DNA of 64,000 nucleotides, from positions 62,001 through 126,000 of the forward strand of contig NZ_DATCTF010000010.1 of NCBI RefSeq assembly GCF_036568125.1, given 5' to 3'. Within the stretch, counting starts at the first letter, position 1. Every line of letters begins with the position of its first letter. Positions 43,540 to 52,708 of this stretch are shown here, one piece after another. The notes under the pieces are model-generated. The model searched no databases, was not told where the DNA came from, and worked only from the letters and a program-made list of their open reading frames with translations. The position numbers were made by a program, and so were the translations under genes. The stretch is from Magnetovibrio sp. (lineage in GTDB: Bacteria > Pseudomonadota > Alphaproteobacteria > Rhodospirillales > Magnetovibrionaceae).

Positions 43540-44859
43540 ATGGCGGACATCTTCATCGTCGATGATCAAGGGCCGGAAGCCACGGCCATGCTGCAAGCAC
43601 TGTATTCGCGCTCGGACGAAAGTGCGCGCAAGCACTTGGAAATGGTCAAGGAACGCGGTTCGGCCAAGTTCATGGAAAGCTATTACGTCGGCTATGGCCA
43701 TGCCTCGATCGGCGATTGCGGCACCACCACGCTGTTCGTCGAGGGCCTGTCGATTCTGGCGTGCAAGGCGGTGCAGGACAATCCGCTCTACAGCGGCCAG
43801 GAAAGTTCGACACGCTATATCGATTTTTCCAAGCAACCGATCATCGATCCCATCGCCACGGATGCCAGCAAAGCCATCTTGGACAAGTGGATGGACTTCT
43901 ACCTCGGCGCGTTGGAGCCGCTGGAAGCCTATCTCAAAACTCAGTTCCCGATCGGCGAGGGCGAGAAAGAGCGCGTGTGGCAAAACGCCATCAAGGCGCG
44001 CAGTTTCGACATTTTGCGCGGGTTCTTGCCCGCCGGCATCACCTCGCAGTTGGCGTGGACCACCAATTTGCGCCAAGCCGCCGACAAGCTGCATCTGCTG
44101 CGACACCATCCGCTGGCCGAAGTGCGTGAAATCGCCGACGGCTGTCTGGCGGAACTGCGCAAGAGCTATCCCAGCAGCTTCGGTCACAAGGACTACCCCG
44201 AGACCGAGGCCTATCTGGCGCGCACGGCGTTTAAGACCAATTATCTCGATGCTGATTTCTTTGGCGCCGATCAGCCTGATTTGAGCTTTTCCACCACTGT
44301 AGACAACGCGGTTTTGGAAGCCAAGGAACTCGACGTCATCGAAGGTCGCCCGCAACGCACCAATTTGCCGCGTTATCTGGACGGTTACGGGCAGTACACC
44401 TGTACCTTCGACCTCGATTACGGCTCCTACCGCGACTTGCAACGCCATCGCAACGGCATCTGCCGCATACCGCTGTTGACCGGCGAGCGGGGCTTTCATG
44501 GGTGGTACTTGGACGAACTGCCGGGCGATCTGCGCACCCAGGCCGAGGCCTTGGTCGCGGAACAGTACGCTGCCATCGCGGCCCTGGATGCGTGTGCGGA
44601 AGACAAGCAGTATCTCTACCCGTTGGGCGCCAAGGTGCGTTGCCAGACCGTCTACAGTTTGCCGCAGATGATCTATGTCATTGAATTGAGGTCACAAAAC
44701 ACGGTGCATTCGACACTGCGCGAGGTCATGCACTGGATGCACGCAGAGATGATCAAGCATCACCCGCGTCTGACCCTGCACACCGACCTGCAGGCTTCGA
44801 AATTCGATGTCAAACGCGGCACGCAGACCATTGTCAAACGCGAACAGATGGACGCTTGA
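43540..44859 (+). CDS. thyX: Tandem-domain ThyX-like (FAD-dependent thymidylate synthase superfamily) protein
   Basis: 439 residues, well above the usual 220-300 of ThyX. Two ThyX-like halves are visible. In the first (about 1-130) GYGHASIGDCGTTTLFVEGLS precedes DNPLYSGQESSTRYIDF, which aligns over 14 columns with the ThyX motif RHRxxSxNxxSxRY but has DNP in place of RHR. In the second (about 265-430) FDLDYGSYRDLQRHRNGICR keeps RHR but has lost the Ser/Asn/Ser/Arg part. Catalytic and FAD residues are therefore split between halves. It may be a true thymidylate synthase or a derived flavoenzyme; the sequence alone does not decide. No thyA is in the window. Divergent from ssrA. Confidence 0.7.
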   Translation: MADIFIVDDQGPEATAMLQALYSRSDESARKHLEMVKERGSAKFMESYYVGYGHASIGDCGTTTLFVEGLSILACKAVQDNPLYSGQESSTRYIDFSKQPIIDPIATDASKAILDKWMDFYLGALEPLEAYLKTQFPIGEGEKERVWQNAIKARSFDILRGFLPAGITSQLAWTTNLRQAADKLHLLRHHPLAEVREIADGCLAELRKSYPSSFGHKDYPETEAYLARTAFKTNYLDADFFGADQPDLSFSTTVDNAVLEAKELDVIEGRPQRTNLPRYLDGYGQYTCTFDLDYGSYRDLQRHRNGICRIPLLTGERGFHGWYLDELPGDLRTQAEALVAEQYAAIAALDACAEDKQYLYPLGAKVRCQTVYSLPQMIYVIELRSQNTVHSTLREVMHWMHAEMIKHHPRLTLHTDLQASKFDVKRGTQTIVKREQMDA

Positions 44860-45016
44860 GCCCTCAAGGCGGTTCAAAATGACGCTCCTATATACCCCTA
44901 ATTTTTATTGGGGATTGCGTTTTTTAGCGGATGGGTTCAATTTTATTTCCGTCGACACAGCTGCAATGTGAGACGCGGTGTAACGCGTCCATATCCGTGC
45001 GAAAGGGCAAATATCT

Positions 45017-45724
45017 GTGAATTCCCAGAAGAAATTGTTTTCCGCAGAACGCCGCTTGATGAAGGAGCGCGGTGAGACCATTCCCGCCTATCACGCTCCC
45101 GCGCCGGCTATCCACACCGAAGAGGTGCTGAAAGCCATTGCCGAGGTCAAGAGCATGATCGAAAGCTTGAACGTGCAAGAAGCGGCTGGCGTCAACGAGG
45201 CGAGCCCGGAAATGTCGGTTTTGCGCGGACAACTGCACGATTTGAAGACGTCCATCGACAAGACCAAGGCGGAAATCGCCGCAATTCATAAACCTGGTGA
45301 AAACGAAGACAAGTTCGTCACCGCCGCGATGGAATTGGGCGCGATCGTCGAAGCGACCGAAGTCGCCACCAACAACATTCTCGGCGCCGCTGAAGACATT
45401 CAGGAACACGCACAAAGCATTCGCGAACGGGTCACGGACACGACCTCACACGATCATCTCAGAGCCATCGACGATCTGATCATCAAGATTTTCGAGAACT
45501 GCAACTTTCAAGACATTACCGGACAGCGCACCGGCAAGGTGGTCAAGACCATCAACTATTTGGAAGAGCGCATCCTCACCATGATCAACATCTGGGGCGA
45601 GGAAGATTTCGAAGGAATCGAACTGTCTGCGGATCTGCGTTCCGAAGACGAAAAGCTTCTCGAAGGACCGCAACTCGCGGGTTCCGGCATTTCTCAAGAC
45701 GACATCGATTCTTTGTTCGATTGA
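45017..45724 (+). CDS. cheZ: CheZ-family CheY-P phosphatase
   Basis: 235 residues starting at GTG 45017 with AAAGGG about 9 nt upstream. A long four-helix-bundle hairpin (about 30-200) is predicted. The active-site segment FENCNFQDITGQRTGKV carries catalytic Gln165. The C-terminus, SGISQDDIDSLFD, is the separate CheY-binding helix after a flexible linker. It removes phosphate from CheY and resets flagellar motor response. No other chemotaxis gene is near, which is common for alphaproteobacterial cheZ. The 157-nt region upstream holds no other feature that I can name. Confidence 0.9.
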   Translation: MNSQKKLFSAERRLMKERGETIPAYHAPAPAIHTEEVLKAIAEVKSMIESLNVQEAAGVNEASPEMSVLRGQLHDLKTSIDKTKAEIAAIHKPGENEDKFVTAAMELGAIVEATEVATNNILGAAEDIQEHAQSIRERVTDTTSHDHLRAIDDLIIKIFENCNFQDITGQRTGKVVKTINYLEERILTMINIWGEEDFEGIELSADLRSEDEKLLEGPQLAGSGISQDDIDSLFD

Positions 45725-45766
45725 TATCGGCTGGCCGAGGGAGCTGGTCGGGGGCCGGTTCGGTGG

Positions 45767-46879
45767 TTACGGCAGGACGATTTCCACGCGGCGGTTCTTC
45801 GGCTCGTACTTTCCGTCGTCGGTGGGCACCAACAGGGCCGTTTCACCCTTCGCTTTCACGGAAATTTCATCGGCATCAAAGCCGCGGGCGACGAACGCGG
45901 CCTTGACCGCTTCGGCGCGCCGTTTCGACAAGTCGACGTTATAGCCTTCGTCGCCCGAACGGTCCGTATGGCCGGTCAGGATCAAGCGCGTGACGCTCAT
46001 AGCGCGGGCGTTGGCCGCAGCTTGGTCGATTATATCCAAACCTTGCTCGGTCACGATGGCTTTGTTCAGCACAAAATGCACCATGTAGGTGTCGGGCAAG
46101 GTGTGCTGCGGTAAGGTGGCGAGCTGGTCGTCTTGCGAGGTTTGCACCTCGGACGGTCCGGCAGCGGCGGTGGTCATGGACTGCATCTCGCTGCCCAGTG
46201 CGCCAGCGCCTAGCTCGGCGTTGCTCAGTTCGGTGGACGTGCCGAAATTGAACCGTAGCCCGGCCATCACGCCGTGGGTCGACAGGTCCATCGACGTCGC
46301 CGTTCCGGCGGCGGTGGTGAAATCGGCGTTGCGCGTGGCGAAATAGCGGTAATCGGTAAACAGGTCGACTTGGTCGTTCAGGCTGTAGCTTAACCCGGCG
46401 AGCAGCTGAAGCGCCGCGGTGGTGTCTGAACCGTTGACGGTCGATCCGCCAAACGGCGCCGCGCCGTTCAGCTCGACCTTAGCCAAACCCACGCCCGCGC
46501 CGATGTAGGGGCGCACGGGGCCAACGGTTTCGAAATCATAAATGGCGTTGCCCATCAGGCTGGTGGCGAGTACCTCGCCGCGTGCGCTGGTTCCCGAGAC
46601 CGAAGACAGATCCAGCGCCCGGCGGGAGATTTCCGCTTCGCCACGCCACGCGATGTCGCCTCCTTGGAAGCCGCTGCCGATGAACGCCACGCCCATGTTG
46701 CCGGTGTCGAACTTGACGGTGCCGCCACTGGTGCCGCTGGCGGTGGTGGAGGGGCCTTTGACGAGGCCGAGGCCCGCGCCGGCATATAGGCCATCAGCGG
46801 CCGTCGCGGGAAGTGTGCCGAGCAAGGTGGTGCTCAAGGCGGCAGTGAAAACAGCGGCGGCGGGAAAGATTCGGGACAT
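45767..46879 (-). CDS. OmpA-family outer membrane porin, copy 1
   Basis: 370 residues: signal peptide (about 1-27, cleavage after ATAADG-like site), an N-terminal eight-strand beta barrel (about 28-215) with the family pattern YAGAGLGLVKG, SLMGNAIYDFETVGPVRPYIGAGVGLA (shown as GNAIYDFETVGPVRPYIGAG) and LSYSLNDQVDLFTDYRYFAT, a linker, and a C-terminal peptidoglycan-binding OmpA domain with LILTGHTDRSGDEGYNVDLSKRRAE (given as GHTDRSGDEGYNVDLSKRR) and KNRRVEIVLP. It closely resembles the protein at 47748-48836. It converges on cheZ. Confidence 0.92.
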   Translation of the reverse strand: MSRIFPAAAVFTAALSTTLLGTLPATAADGLYAGAGLGLVKGPSTTASGTSGGTVKFDTGNMGVAFIGSGFQGGDIAWRGEAEISRRALDLSSVSGTSARGEVLATSLMGNAIYDFETVGPVRPYIGAGVGLAKVELNGAAPFGGSTVNGSDTTAALQLLAGLSYSLNDQVDLFTDYRYFATRNADFTTAAGTATSMDLSTHGVMAGLRFNFGTSTELSNAELGAGALGSEMQSMTTAAAGPSEVQTSQDDQLATLPQHTLPDTYMVHFVLNKAIVTEQGLDIIDQAAANARAMSVTRLILTGHTDRSGDEGYNVDLSKRRAEAVKAAFVARGFDADEISVKAKGETALLVPTDDGKYEPKNRRVEIVLP

Positions 46880-47098
46880 GTGTGCGCTCTTATGGGCAGA
46901 AAAACCGATGCATGCTGAACCGAATGTGGCGCGATATTTTGAATATTTTGTTAAAGCGACGCGCCGATTTCGGGGATGCTTGCAACCCCGGGACGTAAGG
47001 GCATGGAGGCTGTTCTGCGCGCGCGTGAAACCAACAGCAAATAACCCGAGATTTTTCCCGTATTTGTGTTTATTATGAGCCCAAAGTTGGGAGCTTTT

Positions 47099-47653
47099 AT
47101 GATCTATCGGGCTTTACGCACCAAAAGGGGCGGGCTTGCCAAGAGTATCATTTGCGCAAGCATCGTTGTGGGTATTGGATTGGGAGCTGCATCGGCAAAG
47201 GCCGAGGTGTGCGCCGATACGGCCGCACGTACCGCGTTGGAACTGCGCGTCCTGCAAAGCGAATTCATGGTGTCCGCACTGACATGCGGTCAACGGGCCA
47301 GCTACAACGCCTTCGTCACCACCTTCAAGCCATACCTCAAAAAACAAGGTGGGCAGTTGCGCGCGTTCTTCACCAACGCCTACGGCGCGAAAGTCGGCGC
47401 GCAAAAGCTCAATGGAACCGTGACGCGTTTGGCCAACATGGCGTCTCAAAACAGCTTGAGCGGCGGAACCGAAGCTTATTGCAAGGCAGCCGAGACCAGG
47501 TTCCTGAACGCCCTGAAAAGCACCGACAAGGACTTGGCCCAGATGGCACGGAGCAATCCGCACGCCGGTGCGCATGGCTATAAAGCCTGTGTGGAAATTG
47601 CCGATCGCAATGTCGCCGAAGGCGACGCGGCGGCCCCTCAAGGCGTGAACTGA
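47099..47653 (+). CDS. Secreted protein of unknown function
   Basis: 184 residues from ATG 47099, preceded by GGGAG 5 nt upstream; in-frame starts at 47066 and 47075 lack this. A signal peptide with a basic N-region (RALRTKRGGLAKS) and hydrophobic core (IICASIVVGIGLGAA) ends near SAKAE. The mature part is helical with four Cys (CADTAA, ALTCGQ, EAYCKAAE, YKACVE), suggesting two disulfides in the periplasm. No family recognised. It is placed between the two OmpA-like porins and transcribed oppositely, so an envelope role is possible. Confidence 0.78.
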   Translation: MIYRALRTKRGGLAKSIICASIVVGIGLGAASAKAEVCADTAARTALELRVLQSEFMVSALTCGQRASYNAFVTTFKPYLKKQGGQLRAFFTNAYGAKVGAQKLNGTVTRLANMASQNSLSGGTEAYCKAAETRFLNALKSTDKDLAQMARSNPHAGAHGYKACVEIADRNVAEGDAAAPQGVN

Positions 47654-47691
47654 GGCCTTTCAATTCCCTTGCTTCTTCGACCTAGTCGATA

Positions 47692-47725
47692 AAAAAGCCA
47701 CGACCCAGGTAGGCCGTGGCTTTTT
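47692..47725. terminator. Bidirectional terminator
   Basis: AAAAAGCCACG (47692-47702) pairs with CGTGGCTTTTT (47715-47725), 11 bp, with A and T runs on the two sides. It serves the secreted-protein gene and the convergent porin gene. Confidence 0.88.
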
Positions 47726-47747
47726 AGGTCTGCATAAGCGCGAGCGC

Positions 47748-48836
47748 TTACGGCAAGACGATTTCCACACGGCGGTTTTGCGGTTCGCGCACCCCGTCGT
47801 CGGTCGGCACCAGCGGATCGGTCTCGCCCTTGGCGATCACTTCGATTTCGCCGGGGGCAAAGCCCAAGGCTTCAAATCGCGCCCGCACGGCGTCGCCGCG
47901 GCGCTTGGACAGTTTGACGTTGTAGGCGGCAGGGCCGGAACGGTCGGCGTGACCGGTCAGCACCATGCGCACTTGGCCCATTTGGTTGGCGTTGGCGGCG
48001 GCGGTTTTGATAATCGCTGCGGCTTCCGGCGTGATATCGGTTTTATCCCAATCGAAGAACACGATGTAGTTGCGCGGCAGTTGCGGCGCGGCCACCGGTT
48101 CGGGCATCGGCGCCGGAGCCGGCGCGGGTTCGGGTTGCACCATCGCCACAGGTTCGGGTTTCGCCGGGGCCTTGGGTGCGCCAAAGCTGAAGCGCAGGCC
48201 AACCATCACGGTATGGGCATCGACATCGAACGAGGCGCTGTTACCGGCCACCGTGCGCATGTCGAGGTTGCGGGTGGTGAAATAACGGTAATCGGCGAAC
48301 AGGTCGAGATTGTCTTGCAGCTCATAGCTGGCACCCGCAATGGCTTGCATCGCCAGTCCGGTGTCGGTGTCGTCGATGGGTGACGCGCCGAAGGGCGAGG
48401 CGTTGTCGAAATTGACCCGCCCGGCACCGACGCCGACGCCTAAGTAAGGCGTGAAGCGGCTGCTGACATCGAAATCGTAAAGCACGTTGCCCATCAGGCT
48501 GGTGGCGCTGAGATCGCCGCTTGCGTTCGCGCCGGCAACTTTGTCCAAGCCCACCGCGCGGCGCGCCAGTTCGACTTCCGTGCGCCAGGGGCTGGCGTAA
48601 TCGTAACCCAGCGCTACGGCACCGGCGAGGCCGTCGTCAAACGACACCTTGCGGCTGGCGGTGTCATTGACGGTGGTTTTTTCAACACCGACCACACCGA
48701 CAGCGCCGCTGACATAAAGACCGGCGTCCTGTGCGAGTGCAGGCGTGAATGTTGTCGCCAATAGGGCGACGGCGAACGAGGCGATGGTGGACTTGTAAGA
48801 AACGGACATCATTTTTCCCGATTGACACTTCATCAA
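47748..48836 (-). CDS. OmpA-family outer membrane porin, copy 2
   Basis: 362 residues, paralogue of the protein at 45767-46879. Signal peptide about 1-35, beta barrel about 36-225 (LYVSGAVGVVGVEKTTV; TSLMGNVLYDFDVSSRFTPY; NLDLFADYRYFTTRNLDMRT), a Pro/Ala/Glu linker (PEPAPAPAPMPEPVAAP) and the OmpA domain with NYIVFFDWDKTDITPEA, MVLTGHADRSGPAAYN, and PQNRRVEIVLP. The two porins share the barrel motif GNxxYDF and the final eight residues. Probably a recent duplication that spread around the small gene between them. Confidence 0.92.
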   Translation of the reverse strand: MMKCQSGKMMSVSYKSTIASFAVALLATTFTPALAQDAGLYVSGAVGVVGVEKTTVNDTASRKVSFDDGLAGAVALGYDYASPWRTEVELARRAVGLDKVAGANASGDLSATSLMGNVLYDFDVSSRFTPYLGVGVGAGRVNFDNASPFGASPIDDTDTGLAMQAIAGASYELQDNLDLFADYRYFTTRNLDMRTVAGNSASFDVDAHTVMVGLRFSFGAPKAPAKPEPVAMVQPEPAPAPAPMPEPVAAPQLPRNYIVFFDWDKTDITPEAAAIIKTAAANANQMGQVRMVLTGHADRSGPAAYNVKLSKRRGDAVRARFEALGFAPGEIEVIAKGETDPLVPTDDGVREPQNRRVEIVLP

Positions 48837-48927
48837 CAGTCGAGCGGATTGCTCACGTGAGAATATGCAAAAGGCATAATACGCTTGTTTCTCTATAGTT
48901 CACAGGGATTTTTTGTGACGGATTCAT

Positions 48928-48957
48928 AAAAAAGGCGCTCCCGAAGGAGCGCCTTTT
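48928..48957. terminator. Terminator of the mrp gene
   Basis: AAAGGCGCTCC (48931-48941) and GGAGCGCCTTT (48946-48956) form an 11-bp stem with a CGAA loop; the minus strand has a T run of six or more after it. Confidence 0.9.
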
Positions 48958-48978
48958 AAGGGGGAATCGCAAGCGGTG

Positions 48979-50082
48979 TTACTGGACGATTTTCGGCATT
49001 TTCGCCGCTTTGGCTTCCAGTTTTTCGCAAGCTTTGTTCCACACGGCTTCGGCGATCGCCTTGTAGGCCTTGGCGTGTTCGCCATCAGGGGTGTGGTCGA
49101 CAATCGGATGGCCGCTGTCGGAGGTTTCGCGGATGGTGATGTCGAGTGGAATTTCGCCCAAGAAATCCATCTGCAACAGATCGGCTTCCTGCTTCGCGCC
49201 GCCATGGCTGAACACGTCGGTGCGTTCGCCGCAGTGTGGGCATTTGAAGTAGCTCATGTTTTCGACGATGCCCAAAACCGGTACGTCGACCTGACGGAAC
49301 ATGTTGAGGCCCTTGCGTGCATCGAGCAGCGCAATGTCTTGCGGGGTGGACACGATCACCGCACCAGTCAGCGGAACCTGCTGCGCCATGGTCAGTTGCA
49401 CGTCGCCGGTGCCCGGCGGCATGTCGATCATCAACACGTCCAGATCGCCCCAGTTCACGTCACGCATCATCTGCACCAACGCGGTCTGAGCCATCGGGCC
49501 GCGCCAAATGACGGGGGTTTCTTCTTCGACCAAGAAGCCCATCGACATGCACTTGATGCCGTGGCCTTCCATGGGGTCGAGGTGTTGGCCGTCGGACGAG
49601 CTCGGCTCGCCGGTGATGCCCAGCATGCGCGGCATCGACGGGCCGTAGATGTCGGCGTCGAGCAGGCCGACTTTGAGGCCTTGGTCGCGCATCGCCAGCG
49701 CCAGGTTGACGGTGGTGGTGGATTTGCCCACGCCGCCTTTGCCCGATGCAACGGCGATGATCGTCTTCACGCCGGGCATCAGCGGCCCTTCTTTGGGCTG
49801 CGGGGCTTTTTGACCGGAAGCTGCGGCTTGGCCGCCTTCGTTTTCGGCGGTCAGAACGACGGTTGCTGACAGCACGCCGTCCAAAGCATGGACTTTTTCC
49901 TCGGCTTCCTTGCGGATCGGTTCGGCGGAAGCGCCGACCGAGGGCGGAACAACAATGGCGAAAATGACATGGCCGTCTTGGACTTGAAGGCCTTGGACCA
50001 TACCTTTTTCGACAATATTTTGATCGCCGTCCTTAATGGTGGCGAGAGTTTCGAGAATTTTTTCTTCATTAATCTGCGACAT
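48979..50082 (-). CDS. apbC: Mrp/ApbC (NBP35-type) iron-sulfur carrier ATPase
   Basis: 367 residues. An N-terminal MIP18/DUF59 domain (about 1-85) precedes the P-loop ATPase, with deviant Walker A ASGKGGVGKSTTTVNLALAM (20 residues) near 112, switch DADIYGPSMPRMLG, MIDMPPGTGDVQLT and the C-terminal CPHCG pair that binds a bridging [4Fe-4S] cluster between two subunits. It assembles or carries Fe-S clusters in the cytoplasm. It is divergent from hflK with a 218-nt GC-rich gap in which I see no further gene or clear promoter. Confidence 0.93.
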   Translation of the reverse strand: MSQINEEKILETLATIKDGDQNIVEKGMVQGLQVQDGHVIFAIVVPPSVGASAEPIRKEAEEKVHALDGVLSATVVLTAENEGGQAAASGQKAPQPKEGPLMPGVKTIIAVASGKGGVGKSTTTVNLALAMRDQGLKVGLLDADIYGPSMPRMLGITGEPSSSDGQHLDPMEGHGIKCMSMGFLVEEETPVIWRGPMAQTALVQMMRDVNWGDLDVLMIDMPPGTGDVQLTMAQQVPLTGAVIVSTPQDIALLDARKGLNMFRQVDVPVLGIVENMSYFKCPHCGERTDVFSHGGAKQEADLLQMDFLGEIPLDITIRETSDSGHPIVDHTPDGEHAKAYKAIAEAVWNKACEKLEAKAAKMPKIVQ

Positions 50083-50300
50083 GGTTGAAATCTCCGAAAA
50101 CGAGCAGATATCCCTGTTCAGGTTGCCTCGCGGCTACGTATGTCCCTGTTGGCGTTGCGCGGCCCGGCGGGCTAGCCTATAAGCGTTACGAACCCTGATA
50201 TAGGGTGTCGTATTAGAAAAGCAAAATATAATTGACCGGTGCGGGCGAAATCTTCCTCGTATATGTCAGTTGAAAATTGGACCTGAAGGAAACATAGCGT

Positions 50301-51437
50301 ATGGCTTGGAAACCTCAAGGTGGAGGCGGACCATGGGGCTCTGGCGGCGGTAACGGCGGCGGACCCTGGGGCGGTGGCGGTGGTGGTTCCACCGGTGGCG
50401 GGAACCAGCCCCCCGACATCGAAGAAATGCTGCGCCGTTCGCAGGATAATTTCAAGAATTTCATGCCCGGCGGGTTTGGATCGGGCCGCGCGATCGCGTT
50501 GGCGGTTCTAGCTGCGTTGGTGTTGTGGCTGGCCAGCGGCATGTTTCGCGTCGACGCCGGTCATCAGGGCGTGGTGATGCTGTTTGGCAAGCACGTTCCC
50601 GAACAAGATGCCGGACCGGGCCTACATTGGTATTTCCCGGCCCCCATCGGTAAGGTTTTGACGCCCAACGTCGAAGCGGTACGCCGTATTGACGTCGGCT
50701 TCCGCGCTGCGGGCGACACGGCAGCGGCGTTTGGCCGTGCGGCAAGCGTCGGGCGCGATGTTCTTGAAGAAAGCTTGATGCTGACTCAGGACCAAAACAT
50801 CATCGATGTGGATTTCACGGTGCAATGGAAGGTCAAGGATGCGGGACGCTATCTGTTCAACATTCGCGATCCGGAAGTGACCGTGAAGCTGGCCGCCGAA
50901 AGCGCGATGCGTGAAGTCATCGGCCAGACCGATTTGGAAAAAGCCCTGACCAGCGATCGTGAGTTGGTCGCGGATAAGTCTCGTAACTTGTTGCAGGACA
51001 TTCTCGACAAATACAACTCCGGTATCACGGTCATCCAGGTGCAGTTGCTGAAAGGCGATCCGCCCGCGCAGGTCATCGACGCGTTCAACGACGTGCAATC
51101 GGCGCGTCAGGATTTGGATCGCTTGAAGAACGAAGCCCAGGCTTACGCCAACAAGATCGTCCCGACCGCCGAAGGTGAAGCGGCCAAGATGATCCAGCAG
51201 GCGGAAGCCTATAAAGAGCAGGTCACCAAGGAAGCCGAAGGTGAAGCAAAGCGTTTCCTGTCGGTCTACGAAAGCTACAAGGTGGCGAAAGACGTCACCA
51301 CCCAGCGCCTGTATCTGGAAGCGATGCAAGAGATCATGTCCAATTCCAATAAAGTGATTTTGGATCAAAACAGCGGTGGCGTGGTGCCTTACCTGGCATT
51401 GCCGGAACTGCAGAAAAAGTCGGGAGGCCAGAAATGA
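50301..51437 (+). CDS. hflK: HflK, SPFH subunit of the FtsH-modulating complex
   Basis: 378 residues. A Gly/Trp-rich N-terminus (WKPQGGGGPWGSGGGNGGG) is followed by one membrane helix (about 68-85) and the SPFH/band 7 domain in the periplasm (DAGHQGVVMLFGKHVPEQDAG; shown as DAGHQGVVMLFGKHVPEQ), then a long helical coiled region with FNDVQSARQDLDRLKNEAQAY (given as ARQDLDRLKNEAQAY). With HflC it forms a large cage around FtsH and controls membrane protein turnover. The stop overlaps hflC by 4 nt. Confidence 0.95.
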   Translation: MAWKPQGGGGPWGSGGGNGGGPWGGGGGGSTGGGNQPPDIEEMLRRSQDNFKNFMPGGFGSGRAIALAVLAALVLWLASGMFRVDAGHQGVVMLFGKHVPEQDAGPGLHWYFPAPIGKVLTPNVEAVRRIDVGFRAAGDTAAAFGRAASVGRDVLEESLMLTQDQNIIDVDFTVQWKVKDAGRYLFNIRDPEVTVKLAAESAMREVIGQTDLEKALTSDRELVADKSRNLLQDILDKYNSGITVIQVQLLKGDPPAQVIDAFNDVQSARQDLDRLKNEAQAYANKIVPTAEGEAAKMIQQAEAYKEQVTKEAEGEAKRFLSVYESYKVAKDVTTQRLYLEAMQEIMSNSNKVILDQNSGGVVPYLALPELQKKSGGQK

Positions 51438-52306
51438 GCAAGACATTCACAGCCGTTCTCGGCATTCTCGTCTTGGCTGTCGGCATCATAGGGTCGTCGG
51501 CATTGTTCACGGTGTCGCAGACCGAACAAGCCATGGTCATGCAATTTGGTAACCCGAAAAAGGTCATCCGCGAACCGGGCCTGAACGTCAAAGTCCCGTT
51601 CATTCAGAACGTCGTTTACTACGACAATCGGGTTTTGGATTTGGACCCGCCTGCGGGCCAAGTGATCTTGTCGGACCAAAAGCGCATCAATGTGGACGCG
51701 TTCGCGCGTTATCGCATCACCGATCCGCTGCGGTTCTTCCAGGCGTTGCGCACCGAAGCGGCGTTTCGCGACCAAGTGGGGCGCATTCTGAATTCCAGCG
51801 TGCGTAACTCGATGGCGCGTAACTCGCTCAGCGAACTGCTGTCGGAAAAACGCGGCGACATCATGAACGAGATCCAAACGCGTCTGGCTGCGGAAACCAA
51901 GGACTACGGCATCGAAATCGTCGACGTCCGCATCGGCCGCACCGATCTGCCGCCGGAAATTTCGCAGAACGTCTATAACCGTATGCGGTCCGAACGTGTC
52001 AAGGAAGCCAACCAATTGCGCGCCGATGGCGGCAAGGCGAAATTGACCATCGAGTCCCAGGCCGATCGCAAAAAGACCGTGATCATCGCCGAAGCTCAAC
52101 GTCAGTCGCAAATTCTGCGCGGTGAAGGCGACGCGGCGCGCAACACCTTGTTGGGTGCGGCGTACAGCCAGGATCCGGAATTCTTTGCGTTCTACCGTTC
52201 GATGACGGCGTATCGTGAATCGTTGGCCGGTGGCGACACCAATTTGGTGCTGTCGCCCGATAGCGATTTCTTCCGCTACTTCGGTGATCAAACCGGCAAA
52301 AAGTAG
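51434..52306 (+). CDS. hflC: HflC, SPFH subunit of the FtsH-modulating complex
   Basis: 290 residues with one N-terminal membrane helix (about 5-25) and an SPFH domain that contains LFTVSQTEQAMVMQFGNPK, VYYDNRVLDLDPPAGQVILS and the family-typical RIGRTDLPPEISQNVYNRMR (20 residues). The coiled C-terminal part includes ADGGKAKLTIESQADRKK. The partner of HflK above, translationally coupled to it. Confidence 0.96.
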   Translation: MSKTFTAVLGILVLAVGIIGSSALFTVSQTEQAMVMQFGNPKKVIREPGLNVKVPFIQNVVYYDNRVLDLDPPAGQVILSDQKRINVDAFARYRITDPLRFFQALRTEAAFRDQVGRILNSSVRNSMARNSLSELLSEKRGDIMNEIQTRLAAETKDYGIEIVDVRIGRTDLPPEISQNVYNRMRSERVKEANQLRADGGKAKLTIESQADRKKTVIIAEAQRQSQILRGEGDAARNTLLGAAYSQDPEFFAFYRSMTAYRESLAGGDTNLVLSPDSDFFRYFGDQTGKK

Positions 52307-52331
52307 AGTGAACGCTGAGAGACCAATGGCG

Positions 52332-52370
52332 GCGGCCCGTTCCTGATTGAGGGCGGGCCGCTCGCTTTTT
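52332..52370 (+). terminator. Hairpin with T run between hflC and the DUF2065 gene
   Basis: GCGGCCCG (52332-52339) pairs with CGGGCCGC (52354-52361) and TTTTT follows at 52366-52370. Partial termination would reduce transcription of the small downstream gene. Confidence 0.7.
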
Positions 52371-52384
52371 AGGAAGCTGCCCAT

Positions 52385-52570
52385 ATGAACAATCTGCTTG
52401 CGGCCTTTGGTTTGGTGTTGGTGATCGAAGGCGCGCTTTACGCCTTGTTTCCCGACGTCATGCGCCGCGCCATGGCGATGATGTTGAGCATGGACGAAAT
52501 GCACATTCGCATCAGCGCGGTGGTGTCCGCCGTACTGGGCTTGGCGCTGGTGTGGCTAGCCTTGGGTTAG
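52385..52570 (+). CDS. DUF2065 small membrane protein
   Basis: 61 residues with two hydrophobic helices (LLAAFGLVLVIEGALYALF and ISAVVSAVLGLALVWLALG) joined by a Met-rich loop (RRAMAMMLSMDEMH). This family is commonly encoded right after hflC in proteobacteria, as here. Function unknown; a small accessory of the HflKC-FtsH complex is plausible from gene order. Confidence 0.85.
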   Translation: MNNLLAAFGLVLVIEGALYALFPDVMRRAMAMMLSMDEMHIRISAVVSAVLGLALVWLALG

Positions 52571-52708
52571 GCGCGCGCGTTCGGGTAAAAAAGTCGCAAT
52601 GCAGACGAGGTTCCGCCATACTTCTTCCCAAATTGCCCACTATATGTTGATGTAAGCTTTCGGGACGTCCCCCCAGCTTTCCCCTCGAACTCTCGTGATC
52701 GATTTCAA

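Noticed and set aside
44895-44913. Terminator after the ThyX-like gene (CCCC...GGGG)
   Set aside because: Only four continuous base pairs followed by mismatches; too weak to call.
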